Assembly (NCBI GenBank): GCA_030950285.1
Contig: JAUZRR010000021.1
Coordinates: 1-64,000 of the forward strand
Direction of reading: 5' to 3'
DNA: 64,000 nucleotides
From: Planctomycetota bacterium
Lineage (GTDB): Bacteria > Planctomycetota > Phycisphaerae > Phycisphaerales > UBA1924
Under the pieces are notes generated by a model. It did not search any database. It saw only the letters and a list, made by a program, of their open reading frames with translations, and had not been told where the DNA came from. Shown here piece after piece: positions 32,510 through 41,860 of the stretch; positions within the stretch are counted from its first letter, which is position 1, and each line of letters begins with the position of its first letter. The position numbers were made by a program, and so were the translations under genes.

Positions 32510-34358
32510 GGAGCGTGTGTTTCTGATCCTGCGAACCGGTGCACTTGTGCTGCTGATCGCGCTGGCGGCGTTGCTGGTCGGGGGCTACTCCTTCGGCACC
32601 GACGACCAGGCGCAGTATCTCGTGCAGGTGCTCCTCATCGAACATCCCGAAGCCCTCCCGAACGACGCCTATCCCCCCGTCTTCGACGCGCTGGGCAGTT
32701 TCTTCTGGTACCCCGTTGCGTGGCTGTCGTCGGAGAGCTCCCGCGCGGCGGTGCTGCTCGGGCTGGCACTGGCGATCGCCATGCTCAACGTCGAGCTGCT
32801 CCGTCGGCTCGGCAAGACGCTCATCGGCACAGGGACAGCGAACAAGACAACAGTCGGGGTCTGGGCGTTGGTCCCGGCCCTGCTGCTGGTGGTGCCCAAG
32901 GAACGCAACTGGTTCGGGCTGGTGGGTGTGGCCGACCATGAACTCACCGCGACCATGGGCGTGCTGCCACTGGTCTTCGGCGCAATGCTCGCGTGGACGC
33001 GGGGGCGGGTGTGGATCGCGCTCCTGCTCTGCGCCGCGGCGGTGCCGATCCACGCCCAGACCGGGGCGGCGCTGCTGGTGACGTGGTGGGTGGGGTGGGC
33101 CGCGATCGCGCTGCGCGGGATCGTCGAGCCGCGAACCCGGATGGTGTCAGCAGTCGTGGCGGGCGTGGTCGGCGTGGTCGGACTGGTCGCGGTGGTGCTG
33201 GCTCGGCAGGCGATGGCGCTGCCCGCCCAGACCCGGGCGCTGTGCCGCGCGGCGGGGGATGACCTGTTCGCCGAACTCATCGACCCACTCACGGCGACGC
33301 CAGAGGCATGGGCGTCGGTCGGGGCGGTGCTGCTGCTCGGGCTCGTCGCGGCGGTCCGCTCGGGAGTTGGTGCCGAGGTGTTCTCTCGCGCCCGATCCGG
33401 CGCTCGGCGGTCGGTGCCCGACCCTGTGCACCTCCTGCTCGTCTGGTGCGTCGCGTCGCTGGTGTTCCCGGTCGTGGGGACGGCGCTGCACGCGTTGGGC
33501 GTCGAGGACCCGCTGCTGTGGCGGCTGATGGTCGGGCGTGGCTTTCTGCTGCCGCAGCTCGGGGCGATCGTGCTGGTGGCGTGCTGGTGCAGCCGCTCGC
33601 CGGGCGGTGTCGGAGCGGTGCTGACGGCCGTGGTGTTGCTGGTGCTGGCGTGGTGGCCGTTCGCCGGATTGCCCGTGCCCGTCGCAGCCGGGTTGCTCGG
33701 GCTGGTCGTGCTTGCGATGCTCGCACGCCCCGTGAAGGCAACCGGCCGCGCTGCCTCACACTTCTCTGATGTGGCACCTCGCTCCGATGCACATCCTGCC
33801 CCCCGGCTCGTGCTCGCGGCGGCCGTCCCGGTTGTGATCCTCGCGGTGCTCGGGATCGGCAGCGCCCGCTGGCTCGACACCCACGCCAACCCGGCGTGGC
33901 GCGAGGCGCAGACCTGGGCCCGCGCCAACACCGCGCCCGATGCCCTGTTCATCACGCCGCCCTACCTCTCGGGGTGGCGGCTTGAATCGCACCGGACCAC
34001 CTTCGGCGAGGGCAAGGACGGCGGGCTGGCGTTCTATGCCGACGACCGCGTGCTCGACTGGTCGCGGCGGATGGACCTGGTCGGGCTCGGTCGCCCGTGC
34101 GACTGGGACCTGTGGGAAGCGGCAACCACCGCCCGCGCCGGGCCGAGCGACCATGTTGAAGCGCAGGCCGCGGCACGGGAGGCCTACCACGCGGCGCTGC
34201 GCACGAACCTGTACGCGATCCGGTCCGGGTTCGACGCGACGCATCTCGTCACCGAGGCCGACCTGGGGCTGGGCGAGGTGGTGTGGCACAACGACCGGTT
34301 CTGGATCAGCCGTCTGGGCCCGATGGTTGACTCGAAGTTGGTTAGAACTGGAAGGTAG
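32508..34358 (+). CDS. large polytopic membrane protein (GT-C-like)
   Basis: The start is ATG at 32508 (MERVFLILRTGALVLLIALA). The 616-residue protein has about 11-13 membrane segments, an early acidic DDQAQYLVQVL motif in the first external loop and a C-terminal soluble part of about 150 residues with ANTAPDALFITPPYLSGWRL, SHRTTFGEGKDGGLAFYADD and HNDRFWISRLG. This layout (many helices, then a periplasmic domain in which a residue pair such as TPP precedes an R/T-rich segment) resembles GT-C-type or DUF6798-type membrane proteins. The substrate is unknown. It overlaps the convergent porin gene by 17 bases. Confidence 0.6.
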   Translation: MERVFLILRTGALVLLIALAALLVGGYSFGTDDQAQYLVQVLLIEHPEALPNDAYPPVFDALGSFFWYPVAWLSSESSRAAVLLGLALAIAMLNVELLRRLGKTLIGTGTANKTTVGVWALVPALLLVVPKERNWFGLVGVADHELTATMGVLPLVFGAMLAWTRGRVWIALLLCAAAVPIHAQTGAALLVTWWVGWAAIALRGIVEPRTRMVSAVVAGVVGVVGLVAVVLARQAMALPAQTRALCRAAGDDLFAELIDPLTATPEAWASVGAVLLLGLVAAVRSGVGAEVFSRARSGARRSVPDPVHLLLVWCVASLVFPVVGTALHALGVEDPLLWRLMVGRGFLLPQLGAIVLVACWCSRSPGGVGAVLTAVVLLVLAWWPFAGLPVPVAAGLLGLVVLAMLARPVKATGRAASHFSDVAPRSDAHPAPRLVLAAAVPVVILAVLGIGSARWLDTHANPAWREAQTWARANTAPDALFITPPYLSGWRLESHRTTFGEGKDGGLAFYADDRVLDWSRRMDLVGLGRPCDWDLWEAATTARAGPSDHVEAQAAAREAYHAALRTNLYAIRSGFDATHLVTEADLGLGEVVWHNDRFWISRLGPMVDSKLVRTGR

Positions 34359-35661
34359 TCTGGGCCCAGACGCGGGCGGTGTCGGGCTGGCCGTTGTGCC
34401 CGTCGAACAGGGCGGCCTTGAGCAGCACCGACCAGTTGGGGGTGATTCGTTTGGAGAGCGTGAGATCGACTTCGGAGCCGAGGTCGGTGCCCCCCTCGTC
34501 GGACCAGAAACGGTGGGCCGTCGCGGCGGCCTTGATGCCCTGTGGCAGGTCGAGCGAGCCGCCGAGGTAAAGGTCCTGCAACCCGGTCGCGGGGGTAACG
34601 AGGAACTGGTCGGCGAAGCCCTGGAACTTGTGGTTGGTGCCCAGGGGGAAGCGGAACCCGGCCGTGCCGTCGTCGCTGCCGAGGAACTGGTACCCGGCGG
34701 TTGCCGAGCCGAGCCCCTCTTTGATCGCACTTCCCTCGACAGCGAGGAAGTCGGCCTCGAAGTCAACGGGATTGTCGCCGGCGTCGGTCTGGCGTGCGTA
34801 GGTGAACTCGTAGGCGAAGTAGAAGTCTTCTTCGTCGTCGGGCTGGCGTGCGATATCACCGGTGAGCCTGACGCCGTAGGTGTTGACCGAGTTTCCGGGC
34901 GAGTCGTCCTCGAAGTCGAGCAGATACAGGAATGGGGTGATGCGTAACTCCGGGCGCGCAGCGTAGGACACGTTGATGAAATGGGAGTCCGAGTCCCAGT
35001 TGGGGCCGTCTGGGCCGAAGATCCGTTGCACGCGCCAGACGTAAGCGTACTGCACGGCGAGCCCCTCGACGCCGAGGTTTGACTGGATGCGGACCGCGTC
35101 GTAGGTCTGCTCGAACTGCCTCCAGCCGACGTTGCCGATGAACCGGTCGTCGTCGAGCTTGATGCGCTGGCGTCCGGCTTTGACCTCGAACGAGGCGCCC
35201 GAGTCAGCGACCGAATCGGTCTGGAATCGCAGGAACGCCTGGTTGACCTCGGTCCCGGTTGGGTCGGCGATGACGGTGCGGGATGGGTCGCCGTCGCTTG
35301 TGGCGGGGACAAAGTAGTTGTCGGCATCGAGTGTTGCGACGTTCTCCATCTCGACGAAGCCGCTGAAGCCGTGGAACGGTTTGCTGCCGTACCCGAGGCG
35401 GATGCGGTTGGTGGCCGCGAACGAGGACTTGCGGCCGGTGGTGTCGGCGAACTCAAAGCGGAGACGGTTGTTGAGCGAGACCTTGCCGGTCAGGATCGCG
35501 TCGAGCAGGTCGTCGGGCGGCTCGGCGGGGTCGGAGAGGAAACCGAAGGGGATGTCGACCTTGGGTGCGGGCTCGGCCGGTTGGGCGCGGAGACCAGTGG
35601 CCGAGAGGGCGACGATGGTCATGGAGAGGATCAGCGTCGAGCGGCACGGGGAAGCGTTCAT
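34342..35661 (-). CDS. outer-membrane beta-barrel porin, alginate-export-like
   Basis: The start is ATG at 35661 after AAGGAA. The 439-residue protein begins with a signal peptide (STLILSMTIVALSATGLRAQ). The rest alternates in the manner of beta-strands with LNNRLRFEFADTTGRKSSFA, VKAGRQRIKLDDDRFIGN (the AGRQ element of alginate-export-type barrels), LAVQYAYVWRVQRIFGP, TPFLYLLDFED and FYFAYEFTYARQTD, ending in TTFQF with a terminal Phe, the usual BAM signal. It should form a pore for small solutes. It lies 108 bases downstream of the resB gene and may be cotranscribed with the multihaem operon. Confidence 0.82.
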   Translation of the reverse strand: MNASPCRSTLILSMTIVALSATGLRAQPAEPAPKVDIPFGFLSDPAEPPDDLLDAILTGKVSLNNRLRFEFADTTGRKSSFAATNRIRLGYGSKPFHGFSGFVEMENVATLDADNYFVPATSDGDPSRTVIADPTGTEVNQAFLRFQTDSVADSGASFEVKAGRQRIKLDDDRFIGNVGWRQFEQTYDAVRIQSNLGVEGLAVQYAYVWRVQRIFGPDGPNWDSDSHFINVSYAARPELRITPFLYLLDFEDDSPGNSVNTYGVRLTGDIARQPDDEEDFYFAYEFTYARQTDAGDNPVDFEADFLAVEGSAIKEGLGSATAGYQFLGSDDGTAGFRFPLGTNHKFQGFADQFLVTPATGLQDLYLGGSLDLPQGIKAAATAHRFWSDEGGTDLGSEVDLTLSKRITPNWSVLLKAALFDGHNGQPDTARVWAQTTFQF

Positions 35662-35769
35662 GGGAGTTCCTTTCTCGGGCTGGTGGTGCCCGCGGGTGGA
35701 TGGAGAACCGGCAGCGGGAGCCCGGCCGCCCACCGGCAGACGTCGAGGAACGCGGGCTTTCGGTGCGGA

Positions 35770-37641
35770 TCAGACCGGGGAGCGAGACGTTTTGGCTTCA
35801 GAGCGAACAGCTGGACGTGGTTGGCCCGCGCGGTGCCCCGGGGCCAGCGTCGCGTGTCGGAGCGTGTTGGGGTCGCAGGCGCGGAGGCGTGTTGGCAGGG
35901 TGGAAGCGCGTGTGGACGGGCGTGTCCGTCGCGGCGTCTTTGCTCCGGTCGAAGCAAGAAACAGGGCGGGGATGCCGGGGTGGCCGTGACTCCAGCGGCG
36001 GCTGTAGAACGTAATGACGATGCCCAGACACAGCGTGGTGCAGGCGATATAGATCGGGACCAGGCCGGGGTCTTTGGTCACCTGAAACACCGAAACGGAG
36101 TCGCCGACGAACCCGGACTGGTAGACCTTCCACCCGTCGTGCTGGAGCGGGTTGTTCATGGAGATGGTGACCGTGGTTGGCTCGGTGTCGGGCAACGAAA
36201 AGAGCACGTCAGACTCGTACGCCATCGCGTTGGAAGTGCCGGGGTAGTCGAGCTTGCGGAAGTCGGCCAGCGCGACGCCGAAGGGCAGGTCGTGGAGCTT
36301 GGGCCCGTAGCGGAGCATGCGGAGTTCGCTGCCGAGTTGGAGCGAGACGCGCTGCCCCCATGGCAGGACAACGCTGTGCGGGCCGTGCCCGGTGTCGTAC
36401 TCGACGACGATCGCGGGCTGGCTGTTCTCGGCTTTCGGCGCTTCAACCAGTTCGTTGGTGCCCCGGGTGTGGGTAAAGACGTTGAGCACGGCGAAGGAGC
36501 CGACGATGCCGGACTCGATGCGCCAGGTGTCCGCTGCCGGACGCTCGAAACGCTCGGTGTCGCGGGCGGGACCGACAATCGTCGCCGCGGGGATGCCGTC
36601 CACATGCTCGAAGACGATCAGCGGCGTGAATCTCGGGGAGCCCTCGAAGCCGAGCGCGTAGGGAGAGTGCGACTCGCCGGCCAGCGTCTTCTTGTGGACG
36701 TTGTCGGCGAAATGCTCGAACGAAATCAGCTGCTCGCGGGAGCCGTCGTCGTGGACGAGCTGGACCAGGGCGGCGGGGTTCGGGGGGCCCGCCTCGCGCT
36801 CCGCGAGGCCGTTGCCGCCGACGGTCGCCCGCTGGTAGTGTTCGACCAGTGCCACGGTCCATCCGCTCTGCCCCAGGCGTGTGCCGGGCTCGGGCAGCTC
36901 GACGGCCTCGCCCTCGATCGTCCTGAGCACGAGGCTGCTCTGGACGGGCGTTGAAACCCAGCGGACACCCTGCGGAAGCACGTGCACAAACACGCCGTCG
37001 AGATTGTGCGGCGGGGCTGCGGGGTCGCTCTGCCCGATCCACACCGGTTCGCCGTTGTCTGGGCGGAGCTCGACGGCGTGGAGCGGGTTGAGCCCGTCGT
37101 CGGTGACGCGGAGCTCTTTGGTGGTGTTGTCCCAACGCTCGCGGACGCGGAGTTTGGTGCCCGCGGCTGTGAAACTGCCAGCCTGATCGACCGGATGCAC
37201 CGATTCGAGGACGAACCGTCCATCCTCGTGGCCGAAGACCTCGACCTGCATGTCGTCGAGTTGGAGGACGTTGGCCTGTTCACCCTCGGCAAGGACGATG
37301 CGGCCTTCGATGCGGGTGAAATAGGACATAAACGCAGACGCGATGAGCAGGATCAGGCTCGCGTGGACCGTGATGAACCCGATGTGCCTCCGCCGCCACG
37401 GGTAGCGTGTCACCACCGAGAGCACGAGGCTGAGGCACACGAGTGCCATCAGGGTGATGAACCACCACGAGCCGTAGACCAGTCGCCCGGCAACGGATGC
37501 CGATCGTGTGGACTCGATCCACGTGCCGAGCACCATCGCCACGGCGACACAGACCAGCACGGGGACGGCAAACCGGATGCCGCCGAAGAAACGGACAGCC
37601 CGTTGCAACGCCAAGCGGCGACGTGGTGCCTCTGGTTTCAT
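35770..37641 (-). CDS. ResB-like cytochrome c biogenesis protein
   Basis: The start is ATG at 37641, overlapping the previous stop (ATGA). The 623-residue protein has the ResB/CcsB plan: N-terminal helices (FAVPVLVCVAVAMVLGTWIE, WWFITLMALVCLSLVLSVVT, IGFITVHASLILLIASAFMS), a long periplasmic domain (about residues 110-550), and a final helix (LVPIYIACTTLCLGIVITFY) preceded by NNPLQHDGWKVYQSGFV, which is typical. A basic cytoplasmic tail follows. ResB works with CcsA/ResC in haem delivery to CXXCH motifs (system II); no ccsA is in the window. Its place in the multihaem operon fits this role. Confidence 0.88.
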   Translation of the reverse strand: MKPEAPRRRLALQRAVRFFGGIRFAVPVLVCVAVAMVLGTWIESTRSASVAGRLVYGSWWFITLMALVCLSLVLSVVTRYPWRRRHIGFITVHASLILLIASAFMSYFTRIEGRIVLAEGEQANVLQLDDMQVEVFGHEDGRFVLESVHPVDQAGSFTAAGTKLRVRERWDNTTKELRVTDDGLNPLHAVELRPDNGEPVWIGQSDPAAPPHNLDGVFVHVLPQGVRWVSTPVQSSLVLRTIEGEAVELPEPGTRLGQSGWTVALVEHYQRATVGGNGLAEREAGPPNPAALVQLVHDDGSREQLISFEHFADNVHKKTLAGESHSPYALGFEGSPRFTPLIVFEHVDGIPAATIVGPARDTERFERPAADTWRIESGIVGSFAVLNVFTHTRGTNELVEAPKAENSQPAIVVEYDTGHGPHSVVLPWGQRVSLQLGSELRMLRYGPKLHDLPFGVALADFRKLDYPGTSNAMAYESDVLFSLPDTEPTTVTISMNNPLQHDGWKVYQSGFVGDSVSVFQVTKDPGLVPIYIACTTLCLGIVITFYSRRWSHGHPGIPALFLASTGAKTPRRTRPSTRASTLPTRLRACDPNTLRHATLAPGHRAGQPRPAVRSEAKTSRSPV

Positions 37642-38084
37642 GCCTGCGCCTCCGGGGTGGAGTCGATGAGTTCGCAAAGCGCGCGGTAATACTCGTCTGT
37701 CGAGAGCCCGACAAGCGTGGCGCCGTAGCACTCGGCATCCTCGTGGGAAACGATGTCGCCGTAGTTGATCGAGGGGATGTGGTACGCGATCAGCAACGGC
37801 CAGGCCTCGGGCTGGTCTTCAAACCACGGGTGGATGAAGAGGCAGAACCCGGCTGCGGGATGGTCGCCCAGCGGCATCGGCCAGGCAAACTCGCCCGGTT
37901 CGATGGGCCCGGCGTCGAACCGGATACCAACGGGATAGCGAACCACCGCCCGGTCGTCGAGCATTCGGATGATTTCCTCGGCGTCGATGTGCAGGCCGTG
38001 GCTCAGCCTCGCCTCCATCGCCTTCTGCTCGACGTGGTCTCGCAGGGCGGCCTTGCCATCGTGTTCGGTGAGATGCTGAGCCAC
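37638..38084 (-). CDS. conserved-looking hypothetical protein in the multihaem operon
   Basis: The 148-residue protein is not recognised. It has no signal peptide, membrane segment or CXXCH, so it should be cytoplasmic. Sequence blocks: DHVEQKAMEARLSHGLHI, FAWPMPLGDHPAAGFCLFIH, LIAYHIPSINYGDIV, GLSTDEYYRALCELID. It sits between the octahaem cytochrome (33 bases upstream) and resB (ATGA overlap), which implies a role tied to this complex, for example assembly or regulation. It is a good candidate for targeted study. Confidence 0.7.
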   Translation of the reverse strand: MAQHLTEHDGKAALRDHVEQKAMEARLSHGLHIDAEEIIRMLDDRAVVRYPVGIRFDAGPIEPGEFAWPMPLGDHPAAGFCLFIHPWFEDQPEAWPLLIAYHIPSINYGDIVSHEDAECYGATLVGLSTDEYYRALCELIDSTPEAQA

Positions 38085-38117
38085 GGCGTGTGCTCCTAAG
38101 AAGGTGTTTCTGGAGAG

Positions 38118-39569
38118 TTACTTCTCGTACCGAGCCTTGAACTCTTTCCGTGCCTTATCACGTTTGGCGGCCTCTTCGGGGTCCATCTTGCCGAGGTACC
38201 AGCGGTGATTCTCGTCGTTGAGGACCTCGTCGAGCTTGTCGCGCAGCGCTTGGGCAGCGGCCTGCGTCTCGAGGTTTTCGCTGTGCAGGTGCTTCTCGGC
38301 GAGCTCTTCGAGTTCGGGGATGTACTCGGTGTAGAAATGCTTGGCGACCTCGTAGGTACCATGCCAGTGGGTGTAGTCGGGCCCCATCATCGAGACACCG
38401 TGGCGGAGCCGGCGCCCCTCGTGGTGCCAGATCTCGAACCAGATGAAGTCGATCTTGTTACCGAAGGCGACGGGCTTCATCAAGGGTTTGGCGAGCTTGT
38501 AGAGCGCCAAGCCGGGCTCGGCAAACTTCTCGTGGTACATCTCGATGAGCGAGTCGTACTGGATATAGAAGTTGTCAACCCACTGTTGTTCGTGGCAGTT
38601 GAGGCAGACGTCCTGCATGTTGGCGCGGCGGACCTGCCACGGCACGTCCTTGCCGGGCAGGCCGAGCTTCGCGTCCGACACCTCCGGCCGGATCGAGATC
38701 GGGGGCCGGTTGTTCCACGAGATACGCATCCCGACGTCGTGGGTGACCGCTTGGGTCTTGGTCGCCGACATGTGGCAGGTAGCACAGGTGGGCGCCGCCC
38801 AGTAGTCCTCGCCGACGATCCACTTGGAAGACTCCATGTTCATCTCGTCGATGTTGGAGCGAAAGGCAATGCCGTGCTTCGATTCGTTGTAGATCTCGAT
38901 CTGCGGGTGGTCGGGCCCCATGTGGCACTTGCCGCAGGTGTCGGGGTGCCGCGCCTGGGCGATCCCAAACTCGTGACGGACGTGGCAGGCATTGCACGCC
39001 CCCTCGGACCCGTCGGGGTTGATGCGGCCGATGCCGCTGTTGGGATAGGTCGCCGGGTCGAGTTTGCCGTTACCGATGACCTTGATCTCCGAGCCGTGGC
39101 ACTGCCAGCAGCCGTTGACCGCCGAGGCCGCCACGCCGTCCGGGAACCCGGGGGTGATCATGCCTCTGTTGCCTTCGACGACCTCGGCGAGGACATTATC
39201 AAGCGAACCAAGAATGCGCCCGGCCTTGGCGTGGTGAGACGCTGTGAACTGTTCGGCTTCCTTCGTGTGGCACCGACCGCAGTCCTTGGGTGTCACGAGG
39301 ACCGAGATCGAGTAGCCCTCGTGCACAAAGGCGTCGGGCTCGTCGCTGGGCGTGCCGTGGCATTCGTAGCAGCCGACATTGGCACCGAAGTGCTTGCTCG
39401 CGCCCCACTGCTGATACAGCCCCTGGTCCCTCTTCTTATGGCACTCCAGGCACTCTTTGGTCTGAGGGCTCAGTTGGGCTGGCCCGAACGCCTGCCCGAG
39501 CGCCGGGGCGCTCCATGCCAGAAGAGTTGTCGCGGCGAGCAGCAGAGTATGTTGTGTGCGGCGTTGCAT
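38118..39569 (-). CDS. octahaem c-type cytochrome, hydroxylamine-oxidoreductase-like
   Basis: The 483-residue periplasmic protein has a signal peptide (LLLAATTLLAWSAPALG) and eight CXXCH haem sites, at about residues 40, 67, 97, 154, 192, 212, 262 and 322. CGKCHMGPDHPQIEIYNESK, with Asp220-His221 after haem 6, and IWHHEGRRLRHGVSMMGPDY near 380-399 are hallmarks of the HAO family (Asp-His pair and C-terminal helical segment). HAO-type enzymes oxidise hydroxylamine or hydrazine, or run in reverse as nitrite reductases; the quinol-linked neighbours favour a reductive role. Tyr399 is a candidate for the haem-crosslinking Tyr, but this needs an alignment. Confidence 0.9.
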   Translation of the reverse strand: MQRRTQHTLLLAATTLLAWSAPALGQAFGPAQLSPQTKECLECHKKRDQGLYQQWGASKHFGANVGCYECHGTPSDEPDAFVHEGYSISVLVTPKDCGRCHTKEAEQFTASHHAKAGRILGSLDNVLAEVVEGNRGMITPGFPDGVAASAVNGCWQCHGSEIKVIGNGKLDPATYPNSGIGRINPDGSEGACNACHVRHEFGIAQARHPDTCGKCHMGPDHPQIEIYNESKHGIAFRSNIDEMNMESSKWIVGEDYWAAPTCATCHMSATKTQAVTHDVGMRISWNNRPPISIRPEVSDAKLGLPGKDVPWQVRRANMQDVCLNCHEQQWVDNFYIQYDSLIEMYHEKFAEPGLALYKLAKPLMKPVAFGNKIDFIWFEIWHHEGRRLRHGVSMMGPDYTHWHGTYEVAKHFYTEYIPELEELAEKHLHSENLETQAAAQALRDKLDEVLNDENHRWYLGKMDPEEAAKRDKARKEFKARYEK

Positions 39570-39584
39570 GATGTGCCTCCGTGG

Positions 39585-40835
39585 TTAGGTCCGTGCGGCG
39601 TTCTTGGCGAGCACGGCGTCTTGGTTCTCGGTGGGGTGGGCCACATCGATCGTGAGCCGGCCCTGGAGCACGGGGATCGTGATGCGGACAAATATGGTGT
39701 AGATCAGCAGCCCGAACGCCCAGATCCCCAGGCAGATCAGGGTCTCGTTGAGGGTGGGCATGTACTCGACGATCTCGCCGAGCGGCGAGGGGATGAACGC
39801 GGGCACGATGAGCCCCATGCCCTTCTCGATCCAGATGCCGACGATCATCGCGGCGCAGGCAATATTGAGCAGCCTTAGGTTTCTCGCCATACCGCTCAGG
39901 AGCAGGACCAGCGCGCCGGAATTCAGCACGACTGCGGCCCATATCCACGGCACCAATGCGTTATGGCCGTGGAGCCCGAAGAACAAATACCGCGCCGAAA
40001 CCGAGTGTGCGGTCCCGGTGTAGAACTCGGTGAAGACTTCGGACGCGAGCAGAAACATGTTGATTCCCAGCGCCACAGTCACGATCTGCCGGAGCAGCTT
40101 GATCGCCCCGTCGGGCACCGGAAAGGACGTCGCGTAGCGGATCACTTGCAGCGTCAGAATGATGATCGCCGGCCCGGCGGCAAACGCCGAGGCAAGGAAC
40201 CGCGGCGCGATGACCGCCGAGTTCCAGAAGGGCCGCCCCCCGAGTCCCGAATACAAGAACGCGGTCACGGTGTGGATACTGATCGCCCACACGATCGCCA
40301 CAAACACGAACGGCAGATAGAACCGCCGGCTCGGCATCCGCTTGCGGTACGCACAATAGATCAGATACCCGCAGATATGAAGGTTGAGCAGCAAGTAGCC
40401 GTTGAGGACGATCACATCCCACGCGAGCATCGACATCGGGAAGTTGAACCGGAGCAACAGGTGCAGGAACCGCTCGGGGCGTCCCAGGTCCACCGTGACA
40501 AACAGCAGGCACATGATGATCGCCGCGACCGCGAGCAACTCGCCGAAGATCACCAGATCGTGCAGCTCCTTGTTGCCGTAGATATACACCGGGATCACCA
40601 GCATCACCGCCGCGGCAGCCACGCCGACGAGGTAAGTAAAGTTCGCTATATACAGCCCCCAGGAGACCTGATCGGTCATCCCGGTGGTCGCCAGCCCGTA
40701 AACAAACTGCTTGGCGTAGGCGTTGAGCCCCAGCAAGGCAATGACGGTGAGCCCGAACATCCACGCGTGGTACTTCCACGTGCCGTGGAAACTGAGCCGA
40801 CCACACCTGTAGAGGAACCGGAGATACTCCCTCAT
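39585..40835 (-). CDS. NrfD/PsrC-family quinol-interacting membrane subunit
   Basis: The 416-residue inner-membrane protein has about ten helices (YHAWMFGLTVIALLGLNAYA, WGLYIANFTYLVGVAAAAVM, LAVAAIIMCLLFVTVDLGRP, MSMLAWDVIVLNGYLLLNLH and others). VDLGRPERFLHLL and the charged residues around it are the family signature near the quinol site. It pairs with the four-cluster ferredoxin encoded just upstream (ATGA overlap), as in Nrf, Psr, Dsr and Act complexes. Its gene precedes the octahaem cytochrome by 15 bases. Confidence 0.9.
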   Translation of the reverse strand: MREYLRFLYRCGRLSFHGTWKYHAWMFGLTVIALLGLNAYAKQFVYGLATTGMTDQVSWGLYIANFTYLVGVAAAAVMLVIPVYIYGNKELHDLVIFGELLAVAAIIMCLLFVTVDLGRPERFLHLLLRFNFPMSMLAWDVIVLNGYLLLNLHICGYLIYCAYRKRMPSRRFYLPFVFVAIVWAISIHTVTAFLYSGLGGRPFWNSAVIAPRFLASAFAAGPAIIILTLQVIRYATSFPVPDGAIKLLRQIVTVALGINMFLLASEVFTEFYTGTAHSVSARYLFFGLHGHNALVPWIWAAVVLNSGALVLLLSGMARNLRLLNIACAAMIVGIWIEKGMGLIVPAFIPSPLGEIVEYMPTLNETLICLGIWAFGLLIYTIFVRITIPVLQGRLTIDVAHPTENQDAVLAKNAART

Positions 40836-41860
40836 GGTGCCCCCCCGTCTGCGTCGGCTCGCGCGGGCTCCGGTGTGAACTGGGCGATCGGGTCTCGCTC
40901 GTCAAAGTAATAAAAGAACCTCGGCAGCGTCCCGACCTCGGCCTTGAGGACGAACACCCGTTTGGTTCGAAGGATCTGCGAGACCTCGCTGTCCGGGTCG
41001 AGCACATTCCCGAACTTCCGGGCCCCGGTCGGGCACACCTCAAGGCACGCGGGCATACGGCCCTGCCGTGTCCGGTGCAGGCAAAAGTGGCACTTCTCCA
41101 TCACGCCCTTGTGACGGGGACGGTTGGAGAGGTACGCCATGTTCGGATTCAGATTGTCCTTCGGGAGCGACGGCTTGGCGAAGTTGAAGCGCCGAGCCCA
41201 GTACGGGCACGCCGCTTCGCAGTAGCGGCATCCGATGCACCAGTCGTAGTCGATGACCGTGATGCCGTCGGGTTCCTGCCAGGTTGCCTCCACCGGGCAC
41301 ACCTTGACGCACGGGGGGTTGGCGCACTGATGGCACTGGATCGGCATGTAATAGTGCGACTCATCGGGAACGGTCGGGCGGTCGTAGTGGTGGTCACCGT
41401 CCTCGATATCCGTCGACCCACGCGGCATCTCGAGCACCCGGATGTACTGGATCTCCGGATCCCGACTCTGGTTGTTCTCCTCGACGCAGGCGTGCACACA
41501 CTTGCGACAGCCGATGCACCGGCTCAGATTCAGCGCGTAGACAAACTCGACGCCGTCCATGGGTTTGATGTCGCGGATCTCGGGGCGGATGTCATACCTG
41601 CGCTCGACATCGAGCCGAATACGGTCGAGCGCCGCTTCCATCTCCTCGCCGGACATCTCTTTGTAGTGCTTTTGCAGGAACTGCTGGACGGAGATCTTGT
41701 CGGTACCGTCGAGATCGCGGAGCGGGCTGAGCGATGCCGCGAGCGCCGCGAGGCCTCCCGCCGTCGCGCTGCCGCGGCGGAGGAAACTCCGTCGGGTCAT
41801 CCCGGGGCGCGACATGCCCTGCGGACGCGCCGCTCTCTTATCGAGCACGCGAAGTCGCAT
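40832..41860 (-). CDS. Tat-exported ferredoxin-type iron-sulfur subunit (NrfC/DsrO-like)
   Basis: The 342-residue protein starts at ATG 41860 (an inner ATG at 41815 is possible) and has a Tat signal, TRRSFLRRGSATAGGLAALA. Four [4Fe-4S] motifs are visible: CIGCRKCVHAC, CHQCANPPCVKVCP, CIGCRYCEAACP and CHFCLHRTRQG...CLEVCP. It would carry electrons on the periplasmic face between the NrfD-like subunit and a cytochrome. About 70 residues between signal and first cluster form a helical linker. The gene is coupled to both neighbours (TGATG upstream, ATGA downstream). Confidence 0.92.
   Translation of the reverse strand: MRLRVLDKRAARPQGMSRPGMTRRSFLRRGSATAGGLAALAASLSPLRDLDGTDKISVQQFLQKHYKEMSGEEMEAALDRIRLDVERRYDIRPEIRDIKPMDGVEFVYALNLSRCIGCRKCVHACVEENNQSRDPEIQYIRVLEMPRGSTDIEDGDHHYDRPTVPDESHYYMPIQCHQCANPPCVKVCPVEATWQEPDGITVIDYDWCIGCRYCEAACPYWARRFNFAKPSLPKDNLNPNMAYLSNRPRHKGVMEKCHFCLHRTRQGRMPACLEVCPTGARKFGNVLDPDSEVSQILRTKRVFVLKAEVGTLPRFFYYFDERDPIAQFTPEPARADADGGAP

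Noticed and set aside
32669-33955. 428-codon minus-strand frame over the large membrane protein gene
   Set aside because: Composition is Ser/Thr/Arg/Pro without domains, while the plus strand gives regular membrane helices.
38205-39878. 557-codon plus-strand frame over the octahaem cytochrome gene
   Set aside because: Eight CXXCH motifs on the minus strand settle the coding strand.
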